Assembly: GCA_037445375.1 (NCBI GenBank)
Contig: JBBIKS010000007.1
Coordinates: 22,140 to 86,139, forward strand
Source: DYHD01 sp037445375
GTDB lineage: Bacteria > Nitrospirota > Thermodesulfovibrionia > Thermodesulfovibrionales > Dissulfurispiraceae
DNA: 64,000 nt
Reading direction: 5' to 3'
The notes under the pieces were generated by a model that ran no database searches, was not told where the DNA came from, and saw nothing but the letters and a program-made list of their open reading frames with translations. The translations under genes and the position numbers were made by a program. The first letter of the stretch is position 1. Each line of letters begins with the position of its first letter. Below, one piece after another: positions 35,910 through 43,192 of this stretch.

Positions 35910-36563
35910 TTAAGAGAGAATCTCTTTTAATTTTTTCATAAATCCTATGTAATCCCCTGAGCCAAAAAATGCCGAGCCCATCACAAGGATATCAGAGCCT
36001 GCATCAGCAATATCTTTTGCATTATCAAGCTTAATGCCCCCATCCACCTCAATAAGGGGGCTGCACTGTCTGTCTTTTATCAATTTTCTGAGGAGCTTTA
36101 TTTTTTCCAGCATTGAGGATATGAATACCTGCCCCCCAAATCCCGGATTAACAGACATTATAAGCACCATATCGAGATCTGAAATTATGTTATCGAGACT
36201 GCACAGAGGGGTGGCAGGATTAAGAGACACTCCAGCCTTCACATTGTTCTCTTTTATATAATATATGGTTCTGTGCAAATGCACAGATGCTTCTGCATGA
36301 ACAGTAAGGAAATCAGCCCCTGCCTTGATGAAATCACTCAGGAATTTATCGGGATCATCTATCATCAGATGCACATCTAAAGGCAATTTGGTGGTATTTC
36401 TTATTGCCTCAACTGCAGCGGGCCCTATAGTTATATTTGGCACAAAATGACCGTCCATGATATCAAGATGGAGGATATCAACACCTGCATCTTCGGCAGC
36501 CTTTATTTCCTCTGCAAGCCTCACAAAATCGGCTGATAATATGGATGGCGCTATTTTAATCAT
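35910..36563 (-). CDS. rpe: Ribulose-phosphate 3-epimerase
   Basis: Interconverts ribulose-5-phosphate and xylulose-5-phosphate. It is a 217-residue TIM barrel with IAPSILSADFVRL, LHLDIMDGHFVPNITIGP (metal-binding His and Asp), VHLMIDDP, VMSVNPGFGGQ-like sequence (MSVNPGFGGQVF) and EVDGGIKLDN. It overlaps the PASTA gene stop by 4 bp, so translation is coupled. Confidence 0.97.
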   Translation of the reverse strand: MIKIAPSILSADFVRLAEEIKAAEDAGVDILHLDIMDGHFVPNITIGPAAVEAIRNTTKLPLDVHLMIDDPDKFLSDFIKAGADFLTVHAEASVHLHRTIYYIKENNVKAGVSLNPATPLCSLDNIISDLDMVLIMSVNPGFGGQVFISSMLEKIKLLRKLIKDRQCSPLIEVDGGIKLDNAKDIADAGSDILVMGSAFFGSGDYIGFMKKLKEILS

Positions 36564-37081
36564 TTATTCTCCTCTTCCTGCAATTTTCCAAGACTTACAA
36601 TCACACTGAACAGATCACCGCCGCTCTCATGGGGTTCTGGCCTCTGTGCAACTATTATATTTTTTTCTGCAAATCCTGAATGAACATATATAATTTTATT
36701 TATCTTCAATCCTTTGTCCTTTAGAATCGCATCTGCTGAATCAAGCGGCTTGCCGACCAGATCAGGGACATCCTTGATTCGTGGCCCCTTACTCAATATT
36801 ATGCCTATTTCCCTACCTTCCTTAAGTTTATTTCCGGGCGGAATATCCTGCCTTAGAATATGTCCTTGATGTATATGATTATCATGTTCGTCTCCGTCAA
36901 GCCTGATATGAAGTTTATTTGATGAAAGCACTTTCTGAGCCTCGTTCAAATCCTTGCCTATCAGGTCTGGCATTACAATAGTCTTTCCATAGCTCAACAA
37001 TTCAAAGGTTAGATGACCGGAAATCAGCCCAATTACTAACAATACAAAAAGATATAATATAACCTTTAAAAATTTTTTCAT
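36560..37081 (-). CDS. PASTA-domain membrane protein
   Basis: A 173-residue protein: one N-terminal membrane helix (about residues 4-28), then two PASTA domains (about 35-100, VMPDLIGKDLNEAQKVL; and 103-168, DVPDLVGKPLDSADAIL) on the outer face. PASTA domains bind muropeptides or beta-lactams in PknB and PBP2x; stand-alone versions like this are common beside rpe in Deltaproteobacteria and Nitrospirota (recollection, not searched). The role is unknown, but a cell-wall link is likely. Confidence 0.88.
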   Translation of the reverse strand: MKKFLKVILYLFVLLVIGLISGHLTFELLSYGKTIVMPDLIGKDLNEAQKVLSSNKLHIRLDGDEHDNHIHQGHILRQDIPPGNKLKEGREIGIILSKGPRIKDVPDLVGKPLDSADAILKDKGLKINKIIYVHSGFAEKNIIVAQRPEPHESGGDLFSVIVSLGKLQEEENK

Positions 37082-37382
37082 GCTTAACGCTAATCTCGAT
37101 TTAGAATTTATAAAATATTAATTTGCCCGTCATTTCGAATATCCAAAGGGTGTGAGAAATCTTTTGCCTAAAAAGGTTAGATTCCTCGCCTCGCTCGGAA
37201 TGACTACTTTCTATCGCTGTTTTCATGCTTAAACTCATCCTCAATTTGCGATGATGATTTATATGTAAAGAATAAAGAATAACATAACTCAATATGTCTT
37301 TAGAAACCAAAAATAAGATTTAAAATATTTGCCTTTTGAGAAAGCATTGTAAGAGCTTATGCCCTAAACAAAAAGGAATACT
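37082..37382. other. Gap between PASTA and DUF116 genes with a REP-like unit
   Basis: About 300 bp without a gene. It holds the 76-bp repeat at 37129-37204. In related genomes rsmB often lies between DUF116 and PASTA genes (from memory), so its absence here may mark a deletion. Confidence 0.45.
37129..37204. repeat. 76-bp REP-like repeat (copy 1)
   Basis: It starts GTCATTTCGAA and ends CTCGGAATGAC, so its ends are imperfect inverted repeats. Inside are a GTGAG.AATCTTTTG segment and TTAGATTCCTCGC. It aligns well with 52639-52714. It is non-coding. Confidence 0.8.
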
Positions 37383-37928
37383 TTACTGGAGGCTTTTCCC
37401 TTTAAAGAATTCGATTGCCTCTATTATCCTTTTTTTGTCAATTGTTGTATTTATGCAAGGTCCAAAAGGTCTTTCGTTAATTATTCCTATAACAGGAATG
37501 GGATAGGTATCAACAATGCCGCTGCTCAGATCCCTTTCGCAAGCAACAGCGACTATTGCATCAGGTCTTATATCCCCGACTATACGCCTTGCGATAGTCC
37601 CGCCTGTTGCAACAAAAAGGGTTAACTCTTGACTTTCGGCAAACTCGATAATATTACTTATAATGCATTTTCCGCATCTCTTGCAGTTATAAATATTGTT
37701 GGTTATTCTCACATCACACAAATTAGTCTGCAGACAGTGGGGCAAAAGCAAAAGAATCCTTATTTTCCTTTTGTAAAGGCTATTCCTTGACCATTGAATC
37801 CTTACAAGTTTGTTATTAAGCTCAATGATAAAAAGCTGAAGCCTTTCTTTTTTGTTTTTTAAAAAAGAACCGAACAGCATCAGGGAAGGATAAAGCAGTT
37901 TAAGGACAACCCCTCTAAGAAAATGCAT
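37383..37928 (-). CDS. DUF116 domain protein
   Basis: A 181-residue protein of the DUF116 family. A hydrophobic N-terminus is followed by RILLLLPHCLQTNLCDVRI, a Cys cluster NCKRCGKC, VATGGTIARRIV, AVACERDLSSGI and a C-terminal INERPFGPCINT. The conserved Cys residues suggest an iron-sulfur or zinc site. The function is unknown; its constant neighbour is fmt, whose end it overlaps by 14 bp. Confidence 0.92.
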   Translation of the reverse strand: MHFLRGVVLKLLYPSLMLFGSFLKNKKERLQLFIIELNNKLVRIQWSRNSLYKRKIRILLLLPHCLQTNLCDVRITNNIYNCKRCGKCIISNIIEFAESQELTLFVATGGTIARRIVGDIRPDAIVAVACERDLSSGIVDTYPIPVIGIINERPFGPCINTTIDKKRIIEAIEFFKGKSLQ

Positions 37929-38835
37929 CTTGCTCCTTTAGCTTTCTGCCCGACAGGAAAGCTGATGCGTTCATAATTTTTTTACCCTCAGGCTGAAGCT
38001 CCTCTATTGACAAAAGCCCCCCCCCGGTGCCAACTATCAAAATACCTTCAGATGCCTTCTCAATTCTGCCTGCAACGCCTTTACCGGCGAGTGGTTTTGC
38101 CCTTATTATCTTAATCCGCTCATTTTTCAGATAAGTATAAGCAGAGGGCCAAGGGAACATAGCCCTGATAAAATTAAACAGTTCCTTGGCATCTTTATTC
38201 CACATTATTCTGCCATCTGTTTTTTTGAGTGGAGGAGCATAAACAGCTTCACCAATCTGGGGCATTGGCTTAATAATTCCGGTTCTCAATCCATTAAGCG
38301 TCTCTATAAGCGTCATTGCGCCAAGATGTGATAGTTTTAAGGAAAGTGTTTTAGAATTGTCTGTTTCTTCAATTTCTATGCTCTTTTGTAAAAGTATATC
38401 GCCCGTATCCAACCCTTCATTCATTAGCATAGCAGTAATGCCTGTAACAGATTCGCTATTAATTAGTGCCCATTGTATAGGGGCCGCACCTCTATATTTT
38501 GGGAGAAGTGATGAGTGAATATTTATGCATCCCTTCTCCGGAATGGACAAAATCATCTCGGGCAGCAACTTTCCATAAGCAACTACAATGATAAATTCAG
38601 GGGTTATGTCTTTAAGCCTATGGCAGAAATCATTGTCTTTTATTTTAACAGGCTGGATTACTGGTATATCAGCAGATAGTGATAAATCCTTAATTGGCGG
38701 ATGGCTAAGGATATGTCCCCTGCCCTTTTGCTTGTCTGGTTGTGTTATAACAAGCTGAACGTCTTCTTTCGATTCAATCAGGGCTTTTAAAGAGGGAACT
38801 GCAAAATCCGGAGTCCCAAAAAATATTATTGACAT
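37915..38835 (-). CDS. fmt: Methionyl-tRNA formyltransferase
   Basis: Formylates initiator Met-tRNA using 10-formyltetrahydrofolate. It has 306 residues. Seen: FFGTPDFAVPSL, QPDKQKGRG, the catalytic-site NIHSSLLPKYRGAAPIQWAL and GVTAMLMNEGLDTGDIL-like sequence (ITAMLMNEGLDTGDILL), then a C-terminal OB-like domain. ATG 38835 with GAGG upstream is preferred to the TTG just before it. It is paired with def upstream, the usual N-terminal Met-processing block. Confidence 0.97.
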   Translation of the reverse strand: MSIIFFGTPDFAVPSLKALIESKEDVQLVITQPDKQKGRGHILSHPPIKDLSLSADIPVIQPVKIKDNDFCHRLKDITPEFIIVVAYGKLLPEMILSIPEKGCINIHSSLLPKYRGAAPIQWALINSESVTGITAMLMNEGLDTGDILLQKSIEIEETDNSKTLSLKLSHLGAMTLIETLNGLRTGIIKPMPQIGEAVYAPPLKKTDGRIMWNKDAKELFNFIRAMFPWPSAYTYLKNERIKIIRAKPLAGKGVAGRIEKASEGILIVGTGGGLLSIEELQPEGKKIMNASAFLSGRKLKEQDAFS

Positions 38836-38887
38836 CAAAAGACCTCATGCCTGTAATAACGATCTCATAATAATAAAGCCATAATTA

Positions 38888-38921
38888 CCCTCCCCCTAAC
38901 AACCTCCTTCAAGGGGGAGGG
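38888..38921. repeat. CCCTCCCCCT / AGGGGGAGGG hairpin
   Basis: A 10-bp perfect stem (38888-38897 with 38912-38921) between def and fmt. There is no T-run on the sense (minus) side, so it could stabilise or attenuate the transcript, or be a short repeat similar to the C-rich unit inside MITE copy 1. Confidence 0.6.
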
Positions 38922-38993
38922 CTATAAATGTATAGTCTATTTTGAGACTGTTAATAATAAATTAATAGGAATATTTAAGAAATAAACTGATGG

Positions 38994-39500
38994 TCATTGC
39001 TTTGATAGTGATTTGAGATATCTCTTTTTGAAAAACTCCCTTTTGATTAAACTGAGATGGTCAAAAAATAATACTCCGTTAAGATGGTCAATTTCATGCT
39101 GAACAACTCTTGCAAGAAGTCCGCTGCATTCTATCTCAACCGGCTTCATATCTTTATCAAGTCCTTTAACGAGAATATTTTCCGCCCTTCTTACTGTAGA
39201 AAGATGCTTTGGAACGCTCAGGCAGCCCTCTTCAGAATCAATAACCCCAGCACTTTCGACTATTTCAGGGTTAATCAAGACAATCAAAGGATGTCCATCT
39301 TCCTTCCAGCTCGTGTCAATCACTATAACTCTCTTATGCTCCGCAACCTGCGGTGCGGCTAATCCTATTCCTGTGGCGCAATACATGGTTTCAATCATAT
39401 CAGCGATAAGAGAGTCTAAATGACCGGTGAACTCATCAATATTAAGGGATTTTTGCCTTAAAACCTCATCTGGATATGTTTTTATCTCACGAACTGCCAT
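38994..39500 (-). CDS. def: Peptide deformylase
   Basis: Removes the formyl group from new proteins. It has 168 residues and all three metal-site motifs: GIGLAAPQV, EEGCLSVP (Cys ligand) and QHEIDHLNGVLF (both His ligands and the catalytic Glu). It is the first gene of the minus-strand block leading to fmt and DUF116, with a 158-bp spacer before fmt. Confidence 0.98.
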   Translation of the reverse strand: MAVREIKTYPDEVLRQKSLNIDEFTGHLDSLIADMIETMYCATGIGLAAPQVAEHKRVIVIDTSWKEDGHPLIVLINPEIVESAGVIDSEEGCLSVPKHLSTVRRAENILVKGLDKDMKPVEIECSGLLARVVQHEIDHLNGVLFFDHLSLIKREFFKKRYLKSLSKQ

Positions 39501-39963
39501 ATAAAATTATAACATAATACATATTCAGATGTTGCCACCAAAATACCCATTTTGAATTGGACAAAATGGCTTTAAAAATATCCGTCTCGCTCCATTTCTT
39601 GAGCATGAAATTAATTTTTCAGTAAATCAGACGATGATATTTTCAGAGCAAAAATAATTAAAAAAATCTTTTATGTTGTATATATCGTCATGCCCCAAGC
39701 GCTCTCCGCTTAAGACTTGCTGAGACAAGCTTAATCGGGCATCCAGAAAGGCTAGAAAAAACTGGATTCCCGCTTTCGCGGGAATGACAGCCTTTTATCT
39801 CAATGAGAGTTTATAAACAGACTCTAAGTAGGTTTTTCGGGTATGTATACCTACTTTTTTGAAATTAAAAGCATTTTTTTGGTTAACACTCTGTTTAGCC
39901 TTGTCAGTCATAAATAAATTTTTATGATATAATGATATAAAATTATTTGCAAGGAGGACTATT
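39501..39963. other. Divergent def/MBL gap with a MITE copy
   Basis: 460 bp, no gene. It contains MITE copy 4 (39680-39824), then a segment at 39829-39888 (TTTTCGGGTAT...GAAATTAAAAGCA) that resembles 60177-60237. A TGATATAAT extended -10-like site lies at 39925-39933, upstream of the plus-strand gene. Confidence 0.55.
39680..39824 (-). repeat. MITE-like element (copy 4, one end lost)
   Basis: In reverse orientation relative to copies 3 and 5. The GAGTTTATAAACAGACTC end is intact at 39807-39824, and the interior (CATTCCCGCGAAAGCGGG reversed, CCAGTTTTTTCTAGCC reversed, and an ATCGGGCAT unit) matches. The other end, near 39680-39690, lacks the terminal repeat and carries a different short sequence. 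Confidence 0.8.
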
Positions 39964-40659
39964 ATGAAGATTCTTTTTTTACTAATATCGCTTATATTAA
40001 TACTGCCCTCAATTACTTGGGCAGAAAAGGAGGCTAAGACTATGGTAAAAAATATTCACTGGCTGGGGCATGACACATTCAAGATAACAGGCGAAAAAAC
40101 TATTTACACCGATCCATTTAAGATTAAAAAGACAGATACCGCTGATATTATCCTGATAACTCATGATCATTTCGATCACTGCGTTCCCGAAGACGTCCAG
40201 AAGATTCAGGGCACAAAAACCATAATAGTCGCAACCGCCGATTGTGCCAAGAAGCTGTCCGGCAATATTAAGGTTGTAAAGGTTGGGGATAAAATCAATG
40301 TCGAAGGAATTGAGATTGAAGCAGTTCCTGCTTATAATACTAACAAGCAATTCCATACAAAAGAAACTGGATGGGTAGGCTTCATTTTCAAGATTAAAGG
40401 GCAGAGGATATATCTGGCCGGTGATACGGATTATATTCCAGAAATGAAAACTTTCAAAAATATTGATATTGCGATACTTCCTGTTTCAGGCACTTATGTA
40501 ATGACTGCAGACGAAGCTGTTCAGGCTGCACTCGATATCAAACCAAAGATAGCCATTCCAATGCATTTTGGGGCGATAGTCGGAACTAAAAATGACGCAG
40601 AGAGTTTTGCCAAAGCCCTCAAAGGAAAGGTAGATGTGGTAATCTTAGAAGAGGAATAA
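39964..40659 (+). CDS. Exported MBL-fold metal-dependent hydrolase
   Basis: A 231-residue protein with a signal peptide (residues 1-20, ending ITWAEKE), so probably periplasmic. Metallo-beta-lactamase motifs: ITHDHFDHC (the HxHxDH site), AGDTDYIPEM and MHFGA near the C-terminus. It resembles the UlaG/YtnP-like hydrolase group. AAGGAGG precedes the ATG. The substrate is unknown. It is followed at 22 bp by birA. Confidence 0.88.
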   Translation: MKILFLLISLILILPSITWAEKEAKTMVKNIHWLGHDTFKITGEKTIYTDPFKIKKTDTADIILITHDHFDHCVPEDVQKIQGTKTIIVATADCAKKLSGNIKVVKVGDKINVEGIEIEAVPAYNTNKQFHTKETGWVGFIFKIKGQRIYLAGDTDYIPEMKTFKNIDIAILPVSGTYVMTADEAVQAALDIKPKIAIPMHFGAIVGTKNDAESFAKALKGKVDVVILEEE

Positions 40660-40681
40660 TAGCTGCACGCGGGGATGAGAG

Positions 40682-41674
40682 TTGACTAACCATACAAAAA
40701 ATGACCGCATAGTAGAGTTGTTAAAGGACAACGAAGGTTATCTGTCAGGAGCAGAGATTGCCTCTGCAATGGGTGTTACAAGATCTGCTATATGGAAAAG
40801 GGTTAATTCCCTTAGAAAAAAAGGTTATATAATAGAAGGTTCATCAACCAAGGGGTATAAATTGATAGACTCGCCGGATCTCTCTATAGAATCAATAAGA
40901 AATGCCTTATCAAAGGAACCTAATAAAATTGGTTCAGATTTGATCTTTTACGATACAATAGACTCAACTAATATTGTTGGGGCTGAACTTGCATCGAAAG
41001 GATGCAGGGAAGGCACGGTAATTATTGCTAATGAACAGACAAAGGGGAAGGGGAGGCTTGGGAGAAATTGGGTTTCTCCTTCCGGCAAAAATCTTTATAT
41101 GAGCATTATACTTACTCCGCCAATATCTCCCCGAGATGCTACGATCCTTACCCTCATGTCAGCCGTCGCTTGCTGTATTGCCCTCAGAAAACTTCTGCCG
41201 ATACCAGTAATGATTAAATGGCCCAATGATCTGATGGTAGATGACAAAAAAATTGGGGGGATACTTACCGAGATCAAAGCTGATATTGATAAAATAATCT
41301 ATACAGTTATAGGAGTTGGTATAAATATAAATCTTGATATTGAAGACCTGCCTGAAGAAGTCAGGGGAATTGCTACATCAATTAAAACTCTGACAGGAGA
41401 GCAATTTTCAACAACAACAGCAGCTATCGAGGTCTTAAAAGAAATACAGAAATGGTATGATATTCTCCTAAAAAAAGGCAAAAAGGATATTCTTTCCTAT
41501 TGGGAGGATTTCTCATCCACAATCGGCAAAAGGGTAAAAGTAACAATAGGCAACGATGTATTAATAGGAGTGGCAGAGGCAATTGATAATGACGGGTTAC
41601 TTATATTGAAACTTGAGGATAATTCCTATACGAAAGTGAATGCTGGGGATATCACAATGTTAAGAGAAAGGTAA
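40682..41674 (+). CDS. birA: Bifunctional biotin-protein ligase / biotin repressor
   Basis: A 330-residue protein. An N-terminal winged helix (about 8-65; LSGAEIASAMGVTRSAIWKRV) precedes the ligase domain (about 85-260), which has EQTKGKGRLGRNWVSPSGKN and IKWPNDLMV, with the biotin/AMP-binding residues; a small C-terminal domain (270-330) follows. The helix-turn-helix suggests that it also represses biotin genes. It starts with TTG. No biotin synthesis genes are adjacent. Confidence 0.95.
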   Translation: MTNHTKNDRIVELLKDNEGYLSGAEIASAMGVTRSAIWKRVNSLRKKGYIIEGSSTKGYKLIDSPDLSIESIRNALSKEPNKIGSDLIFYDTIDSTNIVGAELASKGCREGTVIIANEQTKGKGRLGRNWVSPSGKNLYMSIILTPPISPRDATILTLMSAVACCIALRKLLPIPVMIKWPNDLMVDDKKIGGILTEIKADIDKIIYTVIGVGININLDIEDLPEEVRGIATSIKTLTGEQFSTTTAAIEVLKEIQKWYDILLKKGKKDILSYWEDFSSTIGKRVKVTIGNDVLIGVAEAIDNDGLLILKLEDNSYTKVNAGDITMLRER

Positions 41675-41688
41675 CAGGTAGTAATGTG

Positions 41689-41832
41689 GAGTCTGTTTAT
41701 AAACTCTCATTGAGATAAAAGGCTGTCATTCCCGCGAAAGCGGGAATCCAGTTTTTTCTAGCCTTTCTGAATGCCCGACTAAGAACTTCGGGCATGACGG
41801 AAATAAAAAACGGCAATTTATAAACAGACTCT
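41689..41832 (+). repeat. MITE-like element (copy 5, best preserved)
   Basis: 144 bp with 14-15-bp perfect terminal inverted repeats (GAGTCTGTTTATAAA at the left, TTTATAAACAGACTC at the right). The interior matches copy 3 over its full length: TTGAGATAAAAGGC, TTCCCGCGAAAGCGGGAA (a perfect hairpin) and ACTTCGGGCATGACGG. It is the reference copy of the family here. It sits 14 bp after the birA stop. Confidence 0.92.
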
Positions 41833-41867
41833 ATATAATCTAAAAAAATAACTATATCGGATAGAAA

Positions 41868-42668
41868 TTGCTCATATGTATAGACATAGGGAACACCTCT
41901 ATTGGTTTTGGTTTATTTTCCAAACCTTCAACTAAGAGATTGAAATGCATCGAAAAGATTCCCACTCATCCAGCTCGGTCCGTTATAGACTATAGGGAAA
42001 TATTAAATGGTCTTATTAATAATTATAGTGATGCAAAACGGAGGAATTTAAAGCATAAAGATGTTATAATTTCCTCTGTTGTCCCTAATCTTACTCCTCT
42101 GATAGTGGAATCCTTAAAAGGAATAACCACAAAAAAACCTGTATTTGTAAATTATAAGACAACAAGCGGCATTTCTTTATCTATAAAGAAAAAAAAGAAT
42201 ATCGGAGCAGATAGGATCGCAAATGCCGTCGGTGCATTTTTTCATTATAATGAATCAGTCGCAGTTGTTGATTGCGGGACAGCTACAACCATTACTATTG
42301 TCGGAAAGGATTCTGCAATAATGGGCGGCGCAATATTGCCGGGCATTGGATTGATGCAAAAGGCCCTTTACTCTGGAACTGCTAAATTGCCTGACATCTC
42401 TCTTAAGAAGCCAAAACGGTTTCTTGGAAGAGATACTATATCATCTATTAATTCAGGAATAATTCACGGCACTTCAGGCGCTCTTGAAAATATTATTCTG
42501 GGGATAGAGCAGGAGATTGGATATAGATTTAAAATAATACTGACAGGAGGTTATTCAAGCTTAATATCTCCAGTCCTAAGATTGAAACATTTACTCTTTC
42601 CCCATCTGATTTTTGAAGGAATGAGATTAATATATCTAAAAAACATGAATGAAAAAGCTTATAATTAA
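41868..42668 (+). CDS. coaX: Type III pantothenate kinase
   Basis: The first step of coenzyme A synthesis from pantothenate. It has 266 residues, with the ASKHA fold: CIDIGNTSIGFGLF (phosphate 1), SSVVPNL, ADRIANAVGAFFHY, VVDCGTATTITIV (phosphate 2) and GGAILPGIGLM. It starts with TTG; the ribosome-binding site is weak. It sits directly behind a MITE copy, so its promoter may lie in or after the repeat. Confidence 0.93.
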   Translation: MLICIDIGNTSIGFGLFSKPSTKRLKCIEKIPTHPARSVIDYREILNGLINNYSDAKRRNLKHKDVIISSVVPNLTPLIVESLKGITTKKPVFVNYKTTSGISLSIKKKKNIGADRIANAVGAFFHYNESVAVVDCGTATTITIVGKDSAIMGGAILPGIGLMQKALYSGTAKLPDISLKKPKRFLGRDTISSINSGIIHGTSGALENIILGIEQEIGYRFKIILTGGYSSLISPVLRLKHLLFPHLIFEGMRLIYLKNMNEKAYN

Positions 42669-42716
42669 ATAAAAGCATCTTCCTTGAGATGCTAACCTAT
42701 TGAGGAGGTTTTCATT

Positions 42717-43154
42717 ATGAAGATTAAAAAGATTCTTTTTCCAACTGACTTTACCGAAGGATCTAAAAATGCACTTCCATATGCAGTGGATATGGCAAAG
42801 ACCTATGGTGCAAAGCTCTATCTCATGCATGTAATCTATGACATCGCTACAGCATCTGGGTTGCATGTCCCTCATGCATCTGTTGACCAGATGTATTCAG
42901 AATTGCAGGAGACTGCCAAAAAAGAACTTGAAAGATTTGGATTAAGGGATAGAGAAGGATTAAAAGATGTCGAATTCTCAATTAATCGCGGCGTCCCTTA
43001 TGAAGAAATCCTGAAATTTGCGAAGGACAATAATATTGACCTTATAGTCATTGGAACACATGGAAGAAAAGGATTAGACAGGGTCTTGTTTGGCAGCACA
43101 GCAGAGAGGGTAGTAAGAAATTCATCATGCCCTGTAATGACTGTAAGAGAATAG
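42717..43154 (+). CDS. Universal stress protein (UspA family)
   Basis: A 145-residue, single-domain UspA-type protein with the ATP-binding G-2x-G-9x-G(S/T) motif GTHGRKGLDRVLFGSTAERV near the C-terminus and an N-terminal ILFPTDFTEGSKNAL. GAGGAGG is well placed before the ATG. A strong terminator follows. It is probably a stress-induced nucleotide-binding protein; its partner is unknown. Confidence 0.93.
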   Translation: MKIKKILFPTDFTEGSKNALPYAVDMAKTYGAKLYLMHVIYDIATASGLHVPHASVDQMYSELQETAKKELERFGLRDREGLKDVEFSINRGVPYEEILKFAKDNNIDLIVIGTHGRKGLDRVLFGSTAERVVRNSSCPVMTVRE

Positions 43155-43160
43155 AACGGG

Positions 43161-43192
43161 CAGGTGTCACCCATTTTGATGGGTGACACCTG
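43161..43192. terminator. Terminator hairpin between convergent genes
   Basis: CAGGTGTCACCCA (43161-43173) pairs with TGGGTGACACCTG (43180-43192) around loop TTTTGA: a 13-bp perfect stem. It directly abuts the stop of the hybrid kinase (43193) and lies 6 bp behind usp, so it can serve both. T-runs are short. Confidence 0.75.
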
